From contig CM071567.1 in assembly GCA_036426205.1 (NCBI GenBank), positions 288,785,187-288,849,186 on the forward strand: a stretch of DNA of 64,000 nt, in the 5' to 3' direction. The translations under genes and the position numbers were made by a program. The stretch's first letter is position 1, and every line of letters starts with the position of its first letter. Below the pieces are notes generated by a model. That model did no database searches. It was not told the origin of the DNA and saw nothing but the letters and a program-made list of their open reading frames with translations. This DNA comes from Ascaphus truei (Eukaryota; Chordata; Amphibia; Anura; Ascaphidae). Below are positions 45,320 to 55,917 of this stretch, one piece after another.

Positions 45320-45840
45320 ATGAGTTTCATCCCACCATGTTTCAGTAATGACTATGATATCATACTGCTCCCTTGCAGCTATCTATTCAAGCTCCCCCAT
45401 TTTATCTGTCAGGCTTCTTGCATTATCATTAGGTACACACAATGGATTATAATATATAATGGAAAACACACTTATAGGGGGTCTGGTTGAAAAAAAATAA
45501 AAGTGGGGCTTAGAAAATTTCTTGCTTTGAAATTTCTGAAGCCGACTTGCGTCTATTTCTCCAAGAGCATCTTTTGTTTGAATTTGACGCTGCTGTCTTG
45601 GCGCTTAGGATCTGAGGACCGGATTGGCTGCTGGCTTTCTTATAGTATTTCAGTAACATTCATGAAATACTCCATCCAGTCCGAGCGTTGGAGAATTCCT
45701 ACCAGTCAATCAGAGGTTTGCCAGTCTACTGAAGCCGGCAAGGATGGATTCAAAATCTGACAGGGGCATGCGCCTACATGGCACTTCTGCCACCTGTGAG
45801 TCAGAAGCCACCCATGGAGTTAGGCTTCCATTCATGCCAG
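45320..45840. repeat. 521-bp direct repeat, right copy
   Basis: Second copy of 43,222-43,742. It runs on without a break into the rest of repeat family X to about 46,018, showing that the original locus continues on this side. Confidence 0.9.
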
Positions 45841-46018
45841 GAGTAGGGTACTTGAGTCTACCTCCTCTGCCCAAATGGCTTTAACACCTTGGCAATCTCT
45901 GTGGCTTTCAAATCCAGGACCCGAGCAGACACAGTGGCGCCAGGCTTGTGCGACAGAGAATCTTTTGGGACCACAGACTTTGAAATCCCCAGCTCATATA
46001 CAGTGCATAAACATACAG
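45448..46018 (-). repeat. Interspersed repeat family X, copy 3 (most complete here)
   Basis: It shares the words listed for the copy at 26,845-27,600, including GCCCAAATGGCTTTAACACC near its end. It is interrupted at 46,018 by the next Penelope fragment. Confidence 0.5.
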
Positions 46019-47335
46019 AAAAAAGAAACCGGCGCCTCACACTCAATGAAACAGTGATATTTCTACTGAATTCTAGTGATACTGACCATATGGTATGAAC
46101 CTGTCCTGTAGTGACTAGAAATCCTCTGAAGGTTCTTGATGGTTGTCTCACCACATGGAAATAAAAAAAAAAAAAACAATCATAGTGTATTACTGTATAG
46201 GATACTAAAAACTATAAACTAAAAGACAAAATATACAGCACAATTAAATTAAAACAACCATACTAATATTAAACACCTGCAAATGGCCTACTATAAAAAC
46301 TGGTTTAATAAAAAGTAACATCCACCTATAGGTAACAAAGACTGCTGTCCGTATGGGCAAAATTGAAGCCCTACTCACAAGATGTCAATTGGATATAGGC
46401 ACAGCAGCTGATGTCTCTACAGATGGTATCCGCTTTTGGGGTTGGAATCCCCACCGGTAAGGGACCGTTCACCGACTGTGCGGCCCACTTCTGAGACGAA
46501 ATTCACCACTGTTGTTTCACCTTTGCGCGTCGTCCCGCGTGCAGGCCGTGCACGTGTACGCACACCGGTGCGTGCACGTATGGAGGGGTGGTAGCTCAAT
46601 GCTACGTGCCACCCAGCAGTGTCTGTGCTGCACGCGCAATAGCGGAAAAGTTGACCCATAAACCAGACTCCAAATGAGAGTCCCGATCTCCAGAATGGCA
46701 AACAGCAGTCTCTAGTTACCCACAACCTCACTTCCTCAGGGGCATATCTGATAGGGGACATAGCTAATTTAAATACTCTATGCAATTATCAATCAATCAT
46801 TAATTAGCCAACTAACAGGTGAAAACAATAAACACACAACTACATACAACCATTAAAACACTCCTCACAATACAAATCCCTAATTTGAACAGAACATGCA
46901 TAACTAAAATACTAAATGATAACTCTAAATACAATATTAAATTGGTTCACTATTGTGATAGGAGTGGAATAAATCACATGACATATAAAACAGGATATAA
47001 AAAACTATCCTCCCTATGTCATTATACTATATCATCCTAGTGGATATGTGTATATTCCCATACTGAATTGTGAATGAACAACTCAACCCACTAAAAAGGA
47101 ACCCAAATCAAAAACTATATTAAGGCCGTCAGGGGATAAGGTCTTAAGTTCATATATCCAGTAAGCTTCACGCCTACTGATAGATTTTAACTTGTCTCCC
47201 CCCGTCCAATTACCCAGATGGGTTTCTAGTGCATAAACATATACTATTATACACAATTTCAGAAATAAATAGACCTTCCTACTGTATAAGAAAATGTGTA
47301 AAAAGTTGAACCAAATAATGCCTAGGTTCAATCCC
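46019..47335 (-). mobile_element. Penelope-like retroelement fragment
   Basis: On the minus strand a GIY-YIG C-terminal fragment (47,232-47,083) is followed by about 1 kb of 3' UTR, ending near 46,019-46,040 with GGCGCCGGTTTCTTTTTTC, comparable to the GAGCGCC...TTTTC tail of the copy at 43.7 kb. A CCCCTGAGGAAG word (46,757-46,730 on the minus strand) sits where a hammerhead would be, but the GAAACGCG box is missing. Confidence 0.55.
47083..47232 (-). pseudogene. GIY-YIG endonuclease C-terminal fragment
   Basis: Minus-strand residues ALETHLGNWTGGDKLKSI, SRREAYWIYELKTLSPDGLN and VFDL match the end of the Neptune endonuclease, including the conserved glutamate (RREAYWI). Upstream the frame runs into AT-rich sequence that does not encode the first half of the domain, so the copy is truncated. 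Confidence 0.6.
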
Positions 47336-47389
47336 AGAGTTACTTTTTAAAAACACATAGGAATTTGGACTTTGACATACAGTAAAATC

Positions 47390-47850
47390 AACTTGCAACC
47401 TTATCGATGGTTGAAGCACCCCAGAACCTCTATACTTGGTTCTGGTGATTGGGGCATAGAGTATACTGGGGGACTCACATTATCCTAAGGACCCCTGTGT
47501 CATGGGAGACCAAGCTTTTAACACCTTAATTACCAGGATCATTGATTGAACAAAGCAGAGAGATAAAATAAATTGTGATTTATTTATAAAATGAACATAC
47601 TCAGTTATGTTACACAATATACAGGAAAAAGACACACACTTGGAAACTAGGATACAAAACTAATCTTTCCTAGTTTAAAACAAACAGCAAAATAATCCAG
47701 GTCACTTTTCCTTCAAGTAGCCTCTTCTGGCTGGGGTCTTGTAACTTGACACTTAGTCTCTGAGAAATTTAGACGATTTACTCAGAGCTGGGAATCCTTG
47801 GACCACACACTGAATCACACATGATGGAACTTAGATGGAATCTCAGGTGA
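47390..47850 (-). repeat. LTR-like repeat related to 39.7-40.3 kb
   Basis: The words CAGAACCTCTATACT, GATAAAATAAATTGTGATTTATT and AACTAGGATACAAAACTAATC are shared in part with 39,740-40,340 and with 26,845-26,900. The class is uncertain. Confidence 0.35.
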
Positions 47851-49430
47851 ATCTCTCCTCTCCACTGACTGCACAAACTTTTAAAACTATTCCAAGCCTA
47901 TCTGTATAATGTGTAGCCAATCTTTGGCATGGAAACCCCTCATCCCACAAATAGCCAGGTTCTGCCAGTCTCTACAGACTGTGGCAGGGAGCTCCGGTTG
48001 TGATTTGTAACAATGGTTTAATTTGCTAGCAGTTTTTAAAAAGTTCCTACAATGTAGGAATCCAGCATACTTTATTCTTAAAGAATAAAGCATAGGCATA
48101 TATGCGTTCCACTGAACTACAGTATAAGGAAACTCTGTCTAGCACAACTCCAATATGATGATACCAAAGGACAGCTAGAAAACAAAGCAGATATTGCAAC
48201 AAAAATAATGTTTTAAATTATTTACTGCACTAATGCATGTCAGCTGAAAGCAGAACAACCCAATTTTCTGCATCATTTTTATTTTTAAGCTTTGGTCACA
48301 TCTGTGTTCTTCCTACTTTTTCAACGATATGTTTGAAAAACAAGCGTTTGAAGTATTAGCTTTTTACTGTAGCGTTGTCTTCAATACCGTTTAGAAACTC
48401 AAGTATGCAATCGCGAGCTGTTGTCTTAGAAGTCTAATAGCAATTCAACCTACTGTACAGCCATACAGTTCTGCCCCCAATTAAATCCTAAACCATTATA
48501 ATTAAACAGATCAACCATGTGTGCCGGGCGGCGCGAATGCGCATGAACACTGGGATGCAAAATTAATACCGCCTGGAATACAGCAGATCCAATGACAGCG
48601 GCTCCGTGAAGTTTTAGAATAAAGGCTGGCGCAGCAGTAGGTCTGATTTTGGATAACTGGGTTAACTTTGTTTAATTACTTTGGTATGTATCAAACAGAC
48701 ACATCTAGTTACACATAAAAATACACATCTTGACAGTACAGTAATTAACGGCATCATTTCATATGAAAGCTGTATATTTATACTATTTCAGTTTCTGTGT
48801 CCCGCACAAGATATTCCAAGATATATTTAGAGACTCACTTTTCATCTACTCCTCATGCTGGTGTTTACCCGGTAATTATCTTATCTTATCTTACATGGTA
48901 CATTTTCAACCTGGCTTTCTAATTTAAAAAAAGGTAATTTTCTAACATCATTTGGTTTTGAAGATCGGCATAGTTTGTCTAACACGTTGATTGTTTGTCA
49001 GTGATATGACATTTAATTACCCTGATTGGGTCTATTAAATGAAAAATAAAGCTCACTTTGCAAAACACTTCTTACTAAGTATCATTACAGATGGTTTATT
49101 TTAAGTTTATCACTGGGTTTGCTTATAACTAGATGAGAATGACAAAGAAAAATGTATTTTATATCTGAGAGTCAGAGAGAGAGTGAGCAAGAGAAAATAA
49201 ATATTATAAAATGTCTATAATAATTAAAGTTTTGCATTAGTTTATTTCATATATATTTGTAAAATGTTTATTATATTGTTTTTATTTATCTCTATATGTG
49301 TTATTACTTTTACAATTTTTTATTTTTTATATTTAGAGGAAAGTAAGGAGTGGAGGAGAAGAGTAAAATGAGGAGACGAAATTAGGGGGTAGGAGTTACC
49401 TGGAAAGGCGTCTTTACTTTAGAAGATTAC
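47851..49430. other. AT-rich non-coding stretch
   Basis: I see no gene. Short open frames have no domain signature. Confidence 0.35.
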
Positions 49431-49439
49431 TTCATTTTA

Positions 49440-50420
49440 GAATTTGGTAGGCCTGGGAGGAGCCACAATCCACCACAACCACCACCACCACCACAACTAA
49501 AGCACATCTGCCACTACTACCACTACCACCACAAGTTATTCCCCCATGTCAACAGCAGCAGCTTAATGGGAAAGAGACATTAGAAAAGTGGGGCACTATG
49601 TCCCCACATCAGCATCTTCAGCTTTTAAGGCATGTTAGCCAAGGAGTAACATCAGATACTGGTAGAAGTATTCTGAGTATAAGTGGCATCAAGATTTAGG
49701 GACAGAGTGAGAAAGCAGCAGTATACACCATTCTAGAAATGTGTCAGGCTGGTGGTGACCCTTGTTGCTGCTGCTACTGTTGCTTCTGCGGATGTGCCAG
49801 TAGATGGGAAAAGCACAGCAACTTTGAGTATCTAGGCAGTTCAGGAAGTTGGAACTGGTAAGGCCACTAATGAGGGGAGTAGTAGTCATGTCTATGGCCC
49901 TTATTCAGAAGATGTGTAGGATAATGTGAAAAAGGAGGAGGCAGTGGTCGGGTGGAAACTAGCAGCACCCCAACTTGCACTCCCATAATAAGAGGATCCC
50001 CATCATTCTGAGTGTGGTCCTATTTCAATTAGCCACCCCAGGTAAATGTGCAAGGTTTAGCTATGGCCCACTGTAACTTTTCTAGTATAACAGTATGTTG
50101 GAGGAAGCAACGGTCCTACCTTGGTACTACCACCTTGCATACCCAACTGCACCTGCATCATGGGTATACCTGCTTTAGCTACAACCAGATATCTTTCTAT
50201 AGACAAGTCTGATGGTCAGCACCACCACTATCCCCACTACCTGAAAGTAAAAGAGCCACCACCCCTAAAGCTTGTTGTCTCAGACAGACAGTCCTCCTCC
50301 TCCTCAGTCTGTGCTATCATCCATATCTTCACATTCCCCATCACCACAAGTAGTACCACCAGCAATGGAAGGACTGGAAGTGACAACATGTGGATAGACA
50401 GAACGGACAGGGACACATCA
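49440..50420 (+). other. Possible relic of a low-complexity coding region
   Basis: The stretch CCACCACAACCACCACCACC (49,472 onwards) is followed by trinucleotide-rich text (CAGCAGCAG, GTTGCTGCTGCTACTG, CACCACAAG). Reading frames with proline, histidine, glutamine and alanine runs can be followed for 20-40 codons between stops. This could be a decayed disordered coding segment or simply triplet-rich DNA. No homologue is recognised. Confidence 0.2.
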
Positions 50421-50504
50421 TGGCCTATTCATTTCAGTAAAAAATGCAACATCACACTACTTGTTTTTTTCTTCTAAGTGTTATCGCGCTATTAGTGTTT
50501 GTTT

Positions 50505-50870
50505 AAACTGCAGCCTGGAAGAGCTGCACGGAGATGCTAAGTCTCCATGCACGGCTCTTGCAGGCGATCGTGCAGTTTTAATATTCATTTTATTACTAGT
50601 GTGCGGGAGCGGGGGGTCTCATGAGCTTAACCTTATTGATTTCAGCCTCGGGGATACCCTGCTTCCTGAGTTACAGGCCCCGGTATGGGTTGCCTGTATC
50701 TCCTGTAGTATTTAAATTCCCCAGTCATGTAATGCAGAGGATTTAGAAATGGCAGGATACCGGCAACCTATACCGGGGCCTGTAACTCGGGAAGCAAAGG
50801 GTTCATCGATGCTGAAATCAATGCAGTTCAGCTCAGGAGTCCCCCTTATCTTGCACACAAGTACTAAACA
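50505..50870. repeat. Hairpin repeat of the HP1 family
   Basis: A small hairpin (GCACGGAGATGCTAAGTCTCCATGC, 50,527-50,551) precedes an HP1 copy. One arm has GATACCCTGCTTCC, GAGTTACAGGCCCCGG and TGGGTTGCCTGTATC. The other has GGATACCGGCAACC, CCGGGGCCTGTAACTCGG and GAAGCAAAGGGTTC. The arms span about 50,590-50,860. Same family as the arrays at 28.3-30.2 kb. Confidence 0.65.
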
Positions 50871-50939
50871 TTAAAAATAAATAATTACTGTTGCGGCTAG
50901 AGTCGTGGAAAAATTGAGTTCACACTTTTAGGGTAAGCG

Positions 50940-51540
50940 ATTTGTTTGGGAACTTTAATTGCAATCAGCTGTATGCAAGAGTGCATTTAATACAAATCAA
51001 ATATTGCTGCCTGACTAACACAAAACGCATTGCTCAGATAGTCCAAAGCAGTCTCTTCTACCCCAAAAAGGAGTGGGCATGCATCATTTCATATGTCATT
51101 ATTGGTTATACATTTTTTTTGAGATTTTAGCCGACTAAACACAAAGAAAAACTTATGATGCCTGGAAATCTCATCTTCCGCCTTTAAGGCTAACAGCTGT
51201 ATATCTCTTGACTAATTCTTCAAGGAGACAATTAAAAAGTTAAGAACTCAAGGGGCCCACCTCAGGAAAATAATCACAGAGTCAGCTATTATAAGGTGAC
51301 AGAAGATTCAGAGAAGAAAAAAAAATTATTTCAAAGATCTTTTCTACTGCTTCATTGCTGCCCAGAATACACTGCATCACAACACATGGCTTTTTATATA
51401 GTTATAAACTTGCGTTTCCATTATTTTTTCAATTTCTTCCCTCTCTTGCCTCAACTTCGACTCATACTTTCTTCTTAACTAACATTCTATGTTACAATTT
51501 TCTTCTTTGTGATGTAACTTCAACTGTTGAAGATGAGTCC
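50940..51540. other. Non-coding stretch downstream of the env relic
   Basis: In the minus direction this follows the retroviral env and could hold its 3' LTR, but I could not identify LTR ends or a matching copy. Confidence 0.2.
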
Positions 51541-51549
51541 ACATACAAC

Positions 51550-52458
51550 ATCCTATCCTAAATAACAGATATAACATAATAATAAGGAACAATACGGCCA
51601 AACCACAAAGCATTTTATGTTTGAACCACATTTACAAGGACAAAAATTAACTAGAAAACCAAGTGGTGAAAGTCCATCCTTCTTCTGCATGGAGTTGCGA
51701 TGCTGTGTGGCGGATATGCTGAGAGAGATCATGAATGGTGCTGTTGTTATCAGGTATATAGATACACAATTTTTTTCCCTATGATAGCACACGTTCCCCC
51801 TGTTTCAGCAAATATATATAGTCCAACATCATTTAATTTTGCCAGGGTACAGTTCTTATAGCAGACATTTCCATGGTTAGTTGTCCAAAAGTGTTTGCTG
51901 TGTCATTGCTGATTTGTTCCATCAAATCGGAAAGGTCTATTATTTGAGGTCTCTTAGTTTGTCAACTGTACGCATAAGACCATAAGTTGGGAACAAAGCA
52001 GAAAAGAAACATTCAGTTTTGCTCAAATGTTTAAAATATTATGTGGTGGGGTTCCGTAGAGAAAATATATAATCTCTATACCCCCTGAGGAAACCATCAG
52101 TCTTATAGTCAGTTCGGTTGAAAGCTATGATCCTCCCACAAATATCTCTTGGCGTCCATAGGATTGGAAGCGTTGGTATACACTCCATGACTGTCCAAAG
52201 GAAGGTGGGTACACACCCAGCAGGTCAAAACATTTAGCACATCAGTATATTTATATGTTGCCTGGAGATAACTATTCTTAAAGTGCCTGCATGGATGTTT
52301 TGCCTCTCTTCTTGTCATGTTAAAAAGATTGGTGGTGCCTTTAGCTGTATTTCCCATACACGGGTCATTTCTGGAAACAACATATGTGATAGCTATGCCC
52401 ATCAGAGTGCCAGCTGTAAAGATAGCAATTACAGGCATGCATCGTTCCACGTCCCTGT
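51550..52458 (-). pseudogene. Endogenous retrovirus env relic (surface part and transmembrane subunit)
   Basis: Minus-strand frames show an N-terminal hydrophobic segment (VIAIFTAGTLMGIAITYVV), then CWVCTHLPLDSHGVY, typical of a retroviral surface subunit. Further on, around 51,780-51,900, a transmembrane-subunit heptad region includes AIRTVPWQN and CIYIPDNNSTIHDL, near the conserved disulphide/immunosuppressive-region position of gamma/epsilon-type env. In-frame stops occur after EDHSFQPN, after the PWQN block and within the heptad region, so no protein can be made. The upstream part of env and the end of pol lie beyond an inserted LTR at 52,464-53,213. Confidence 0.65.
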
Positions 52459-52463
52459 AACGT
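52459..52463. repeat. Left 5-bp target-site duplication AACGT
   Basis: AACGT recurs at 53,214-53,218 on the far side of the inserted LTR. Confidence 0.55.
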
Positions 52464-53213
52464 TTGTGCTCACCACGAACAAGGCGGGACTCCCAGTACT
52501 GAGGTGGGAAAGTATAGACCTGCACACCCACAGCAGTGGAGTCATACCTGGAGGATGGATAGTCAAGATCGCCGGGTCTGGGTTGGAGAGAGTGGGTTAG
52601 TCTTGATACTTGCCGAGGTCGTAGGTAGGTGACGGGAGAGTAGTCAGAGTCCGAGGTGCCGTGGTCAAGGGTTGGAGCCAGTAGAGAAGTAGATTATCCG
52701 TTTGCCACGGTCAGGGATAGAGAAGGTTGGAAGGTCAGAGGCAAGCCAGGGTCGATAATCTAGAGTAGGGTCCAAAGTCTAGCTAGGTCAGTACACAGGG
52801 AGGCAAGATGCAACTTGTTTAATAGCACAGACAGAACAAGGCAGAGACAGAGACGTGGGAACACAAGGCTACCAATAACTATGCTCAGCCAAAGAGGAAG
52901 TGACAGAGCTGAGCATATATAGCAACATGAATCCAATGAGAGAAAAGGGTGGAGCGGAGGAGCGGCCCCTGCGGAGGCAGGGATAGGCTGTGAGAAGCAG
53001 GAGACAGGTGAGGGAGATATTAGTGTTGACGCACAGCTGGGGAGCGGTGCACGCGCATCACATGTGTGCGCCACACTGGGCGGCCAAGCGTTGTAAGAAG
53101 AGGGGTGGAGCCAAGCTCCGTGGGAACCTTGAATGCCCTCCGTGGGCACACACACTCTGTATGGTGCACAGGAGGCAGTACAGCAGGAGGCAAGGAGGAA
53201 GCGCGCCACGAGA
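52464..53213 (-). mobile_element. Solo LTR inserted in the env relic
   Basis: It is a 750-bp segment flanked by the 5-bp duplication AACGT and related to the repeat at 2,385-3,345. On the minus strand it reads from TCTCGTGGCGCG, has a TATATGCTCAGC box near 52,915 and ends GAGCACAA. The retroviral reading frame stops at one border and resumes at the other. No internal coding region is present, so it is a solo LTR by inference, probably of a Ty3/gypsy-type element. Confidence 0.6.
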
Positions 53214-53218
53214 AACGT

Positions 53219-53880
53219 GATCTCTGACCGCTTGCAGCTGGATGCTGTGCAGCAGGAGGTAAGCAGGGGACGTGTTCCCCTATTCCTTTCATTCCCAGGG
53301 GCGGGACTTTGGTTGGTGTGGTTGATCCATGATGAATTCTATAGTCTTTCACTTGTCTTTCTTTGATCGAGGATTGTACCGCTGTTGCACCGGAGGTTCC
53401 TCGACCCCTTCTTTTGGGGAGGCTCTGGGGTTCTTTTTCCGTGGACCCAGGAGGCGACACCCTCTCAGGTGTTGCAGGTGATGTAGATGTACTTTGCGTT
53501 GTTCGTTGTGAAGATCTCTTACAGTGGAAAGCGTGCATCCAGGTGTCTCGGCCTTGGCATTTCAATGCGGTGCTGATCATGAGTAGGACTTGATATGAAC
53601 CATCCCTGAGTGGTACCAATGCATCCTTTCTTTTGTGGACCTTCACGTGGAAACAGTTACCAGTTTGTAGATCATAGTAAGCTTCCTAAGCCTGGTGCCG
53701 GCAAGGCTGCGGGAACTTATGAATTAAATGCTTTGACAGAAATCAGCAACGACTTACAATAAGAGATAGTCACATCATCATCCTTGTGACAGTGGAGGGT
53801 ATCAAGGCCAGTAAATAAAGGCATTATGCCGACTGGGTGCCCTAAGCCATATTGGGGGATTGGGAGTGTCAGCTCTTCCA
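53219..53880 (-). pseudogene. Endogenous retrovirus pol (integrase C-terminus) and env start, relic
   Basis: Minus-strand translation near 53,650-53,500 gives KVHKRKDALVPLRDGSYQVL and TALKCQGRDTWMHAFHCK, the C-terminal SH3-like part of gamma/epsilon-retrovirus integrase, with preceding integrase sequence up to about 53,880 broken by stops. The frame then passes through a Pro/Ser-rich region overlapping the start of env, as usual for simple retroviruses. Gag, protease, RT and most of integrase are missing: at about 53,890 the sequence changes to a different repeat. Confidence 0.6.
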
Positions 53881-53889
53881 CCCAATTGT

Positions 53890-54640
53890 GGTATGAAACT
53901 GCATGTGTAATAAAGATATATGTGTGTTTTACTGTTCCAGGAGCGCTAACCAGCGGAAATGTGCAAGGCGTGAGAGTCAGTGATGATTTTACAGTAAACT
54001 TTTGTCAGGGTGTGTTTGGATAGAAGGGGGCCAATGTTGTGGGTTACCCTGAAACATGCACTCAGTAATCTCCTCAGATTCCTGAGGTCATGAGGAACAC
54101 AGACCACCGGATAAAATCCTCCCTAGAAAGCAGTTTGCAGCTCACTGCTAAATTTCCCTGCTTCAGGACAGACCGGGGCAGTAAGACCGGGCAGGGAACT
54201 GGGTTACAGTACAGGTCCCAGTATATTCCCAAACATCAGAATCCAGTGAGGGGTTCCGTACGTCTCTTACCAGGGATAAGGTGAAGAGAGTTATTGGGGT
54301 TTAAGTTAAAGTGTAGAGTGTTAGCTCTGCAGCCCAGTAATGGCTGCAACACTGTAAATGTATTACAAATGTTTGTGTATGTCCCGCTAGGTATAAGGGG
54401 ACCACATCAATATCCTGAGTGAAACTGTATAAGTATTGCAACAGTTATGTATCAACTATGAGTATTGTAACAGTGTTTCCCTGCAGACCACAGAAAGGAA
54501 AAAAAGGTTTTAAAATTCTAACAGCCTCGCACATAGCACATAAGCGGTAAGCTAACTTTGGGTAGGAACGTCCTAGCACTTTGAATTTTTCTCTGCGTGC
54601 GGCTGGGGGTAAATCATTAAAACGGTTATATTTTAATTTT
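53890..54640 (+). repeat. Repeat family Y (LTR-like), copy 2
   Basis: AATAAAGATATATGTG, GTTCCAGGAGCGCTAACCAGCGG and ATTTTACAGTAAAC match the minus strand of 39,990-40,130. The AATAAA signal and following GT-rich part suggest the end of an LTR. The downstream limit is uncertain. Confidence 0.35.
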
Positions 54641-55437
54641 TATAAATTTTCATGAAAAGTCATGAATGAAAGTCCCCTCTTTTAAGAGTATTAATATTAT
54701 AAGAGCAAAGGAGTATGCATTCAGGTGGGTGGAGCAGCGAAAACACTTGATTCACAAGTACAGTGATCAAAAGGTGTATGGCAGGACATTCCTGTGCGTG
54801 AGTCATGCATAATTTAGCCCGAACTTGTAAGGTATGATGCTGGCATGGTTCCAGCATGTCTGCAAAAGTCCAGAGTTAAAAAGGTTCTGACCGTTTAAGG
54901 TGTTAAGCGGGGTGGATGGAAAATAAGTGCTGGCATCCTAGCAGATGTCCAGATGTCTGGGTGGAGTAGGCTACCCAGAGTCAGGAAGGGGGCTTGGCTG
55001 GGTATGCTAAGTTGCGAAGGTGCAAAGTTTGCGCATGCCCTTGGCATACTATGAAGCCCCTGCCCGGTGCTGGGCATTACTAGCAAGACCTGGGGATAGG
55101 AGGGCTGTTCAGTTCCCATGCAGCGATTGGCTGCAGAGCAAAGAGATAGGAGCTTATACTATTTAAAGATCCCTTCAGCCGATCGGGATGTTAGATCAAT
55201 CTTAGATTCATCGTGCGGAACAAAATTGTAACATCGTAACCAAGATTTGTATCCAGCTTCAAGAGTTCGTAAGAACTAAGTACTTCCAAACCAATTCTAC
55301 AAGGGTAGAATGAAGCGAGCAGTCCCGGCAGAGAAAAAAGTGGTTGCGAGCGGTGCCACTTGCCAAAGACTGTTTTTGCGGATTTGCGTATGCACAGTCC
55401 CCGCTCCTGGGAGACTGTGCTCAGAGACTCTATTTCT
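54641..55437 (+). other. LTR-like or promoter-like sequence hosting the young L1
   Basis: It contains a GATTGGCTGCAG word (CCAAT-type box, 55,125) and TACTATTTAAAGATC (TATA-like, about 55,157), followed by GC-mixed sequence that is continuous with 63,774-64,000 once the L1 is disregarded. It resembles an LTR, but no ends were confirmed. Confidence 0.25.
55420..55437. repeat. Left 18-bp target-site duplication of L1
   Basis: CTCAGAGACTCTATTTCT is identical to 63,756-63,773. Confidence 0.95.
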
Positions 55438-55917
55438 TTTTTTTGTAACTTAAATTTTATTGCATTTTTCCAAACAAGTGATACAGAATACAGTATACAT
55501 TACATTCATTTTTAGTGTTAATCTCCGCTATAGACAGTACCGTATGTCAGCTTGTGAGACATATCCCGGTTTTTCGGGCCCTACTCGACCGGATTGTTTT
55601 GGGTAGACTAGCAATAAAGATAATAACATAATTCACATAGTACGATTGATTCAAATTGACAAACACAAAATCAATAAAGAAAAAAAAAAAAATAAAAAAT
55701 AAAAATAAAAAAAGGAGGTGGGTAGGAAGGGGGTAAAGGGGTGGCGCGGCCGGAAGAGGAGCATCGACTCGTGCTAGGTCTCTTCACCGCTCCTAGTAAG
55801 GTTCTTTGTGGGTTGCGTCCTCTCCAGTTTAACACCTCTGTAGGCGTTCTGTCTATTTGTCTGTGTAGTCGTCGTGAGCTGAGTTTCCGCTCCTAAAGGA
55901 GAACGCACCTTCATCTA

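Noticed and set aside
46560..46625. tRNA-like segment (GGTAGCTCAATGC)
   Set aside because: No cloverleaf can be formed and no A and B boxes occur at the right spacing.
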